Source: Mariprofundaceae bacterium (GTDB lineage Bacteria; Pseudomonadota; Zetaproteobacteria; Mariprofundales; Mariprofundaceae). From it: a stretch of DNA of 6,748 bases. Made by a program: the position numbers and the translations under genes. The notes under the pieces are model-generated. The model searched no databases and was not told the DNA's origin. It saw only the letters and a program-made list of their open reading frames with translations. Shown here piece by piece: positions 6,301-6,748 of this stretch; position 1 is the stretch's first letter; each line of letters begins with the position of its first letter. Location: assembly GCA_027075825.1 (NCBI GenBank), contig JALSZZ010000415.1:1-6748 (forward strand), written 5' to 3'.

Positions 6301-6748
6301 TGCAGCCCTTGGCATTGAGGCGGAGACGCTGTCCGGCGAGGCCCTGGTCCGCGCTATTCTCAGAGCGCCGGTGGATTTATTATATAATGGTGGTATTGGC
6401 ACTTACGTCAAATCATCAGAAGAGCAGCACCAGCAGGTGCGCGACCCGGCCAATAATGCGGTGCGGGTGAATGCCAGCGAACTGCGTTGCAGCGTCGTGG
6501 GGGAAGGCGGCAACCTTGGCTTCACTCAGCTTGCCCGGCTGGAGTACGCGCAGCAGGGCGGGCTGATTTATACAGATGCGATTGATAATGCTGCCGGCGT
6601 AAACATGTCGGATCACGAAGTGAATCTGAAGATTTTGTTTTCAGCCACACCGGCGGCCAGCATTGGCCGCAAACGTCGCGATCGCCTGCTGTCGCGGGTG
6701 GCAGATCAGGTGGCTGAACAATGCCTGCAAGCCAATGCCCGGCAGGCA
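3341..6748 (+). CDS. gdhB: NAD-dependent glutamate dehydrogenase, large class (3' partial)
   Basis: The first 1136 codons are open to the window edge; the family is about 1600 residues, so some 450-480 are missing. It oxidises glutamate to 2-oxoglutarate and ammonia with NAD+, in the cytosol, feeding the TCA cycle. The N-terminal half (~1-575) is the family's ACT-like regulatory region and is divergent; a His-rich stretch at 487-518 lies in the last of these modules. The helical linker is ~579-640. The catalytic region follows: RGGIRYSDR at 737-745, GAKGGF with probable catalytic K773, ADKGT with K835, GGSHGYDHK at 862-870, the nucleotide-binding GIGDMGGD at 903-910, NGGIGTYVK at 1016-1024 and VGEGGNLG at 1053-1060. 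The usual Ser after GDM appears as Gly908. An in-frame TAA at 3308 and AAGGAGG before the ATG fix the start. Pseudomonas calls this gene gdhB; the symbol is by analogy. The leader hairpin suggests translational control. Confidence 0.93.
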   Translation, partial: MRRVRQLLMQLMGDAAIAWKAEAMPLRLRALLLHEAMAVLPLPPCADAEKAVAVRLRSLSHGALHRHVLVFRCPDQAFYLGAVKSYLRRRGIQPISLQTVVAALRCNQQGCALEPAPPGEIAEDNFMLVAIHLSATLLGDVDGLLKDVRALLQAVAISVADFLPMMKRMADLARALEQHNPIESALLRWMHDDRYIIYGMQQGRWRKGLFRRQRLLEHIIPGLRQQLAALPAAEEIGLSWLALSSALNHIYSPARMEVVRICWPEADGALQECLLIGHFSRSGRYTNASEVPRLREEWHALRYSRMLRYSSFYRRELRAIYDRMPKPVLLGVPGVDWVKPLREITDLGSPVRMHVTRLVPEQGDIAWLLMTMMNDRFGPNIMADIRRTLATFRIVYHDHVSVTVGEKRCLIAAVSAPSGWPDMSVLHTALQGCIIFWKDRAKQHVLRHSQGIDVPTALKELEQLPRLYQELYPPEQFLDDLKATRRIRHSQRHLVRLQCHQQHITLHVYAHQRIALGHLISEVQAFGLLAEQESLVNFGANGSAVCLINLHCQMPEAMRMEATARLQEGLECVLNQEADDDPLNALIISAGLAIRDIAVLITLRNHLIQLMADAAPGPLSDMMNHYPAVTACLYRLFEALHRPAMPGAASAQRSLQFTEAMRQVSSLTHDRWFRALQSLVLATLRTNAYQREMTFPLAIKTDPSAIDFVPRPRPYREVFVHGIGVEGVHLRAGKIARGGIRYSDRTNDYRTEILELMATQTVKNGQILPTGAKGGFIVRQPKPAPAVVLQQYRLFIRALLELTDNLVSGQVVPPSDIKVAVTDQQDPYLVVAADKGTARFSDDANAEAQDAGFWLDDAFASGGSHGYDHKAFGITARGAWVCVCAHFRQLERDAASDAISVVGIGDMGGDVFGNGMLLNPHIRLLAAFNHRHIFLDPNPDTAAAFAERQRLFREVKGWDAYDQELISHGGGVFARDSKQIALSQEARAALGIEAETLSGEALVRAILRAPVDLLYNGGIGTYVKSSEEQHQQVRDPANNAVRVNASELRCSVVGEGGNLGFTQLARLEYAQQGGLIYTDAIDNAAGVNMSDHEVNLKILFSATPAASIGRKRRDRLLSRVADQVAEQCLQANARQA

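Noticed and set aside
1..6748. tRNA or rRNA genes, CRISPR array, insertion sequence, attachment site
   Set aside because: No cloverleaf-like segment, regularly spaced direct repeats, transposase frame or terminal inverted repeats were seen on either strand.

Overview
The window is 6748 bases of a Gram-negative, probably proteobacterial, chromosome with about 50-56% GC by eye. The grounds are a Sec-exported beta-barrel-type protein, a very large NAD-dependent glutamate dehydrogenase of the bacterial ~1600-residue class, and a perfect CRP-type dyad in the central control region. The dyad and codon usage lean towards Gammaproteobacteria, but I cannot name a genus. The haem-bearing porin-like protein has an N-terminus like the Cyc2 family found in iron-oxidising and related lithotrophic or methylotrophic bacteria. 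That is a hint about lifestyle, not proof.

Layout: two genes read leftwards and one reads rightwards from a ~312-base divergent intergenic region. On the minus strand, the gene nearest the control region encodes a 407-residue exported protein with one CxxCH haem motif followed by a barrel-like body (1805-3028). It ends at a strong intrinsic terminator (1752-1778). Immediately beyond, with no Shine-Dalgarno sequence, starts a 578-residue cytosolic TPR-sulfotransferase (5-1741). On the plus strand a glutamate dehydrogenase gene (gdhB type) begins at 3341 and runs off the right edge after 1136 codons.

The intergenic region (3029-3340) is unusually rich in symmetry. It holds TGTGA-N6-TCACA at 3140-3155, then four more dyads up to 3239. 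Finally, a 9-bp inverted repeat folds the gdhB start codon into a stem and leaves its Shine-Dalgarno in a bulge. This suggests layered transcriptional and translational control of glutamate catabolism, with the haem porin possibly sharing some operators.

The three genes do not form an obvious pathway. The porin-like gene shows the codon bias of a very highly expressed gene; the other two do not. The most interesting items are the Cyc2-like protein, the terminator/start arrangement before the sulfotransferase, and the structured gdhB leader. I saw no tRNA, rRNA, CRISPR array, insertion sequence or phage gene.
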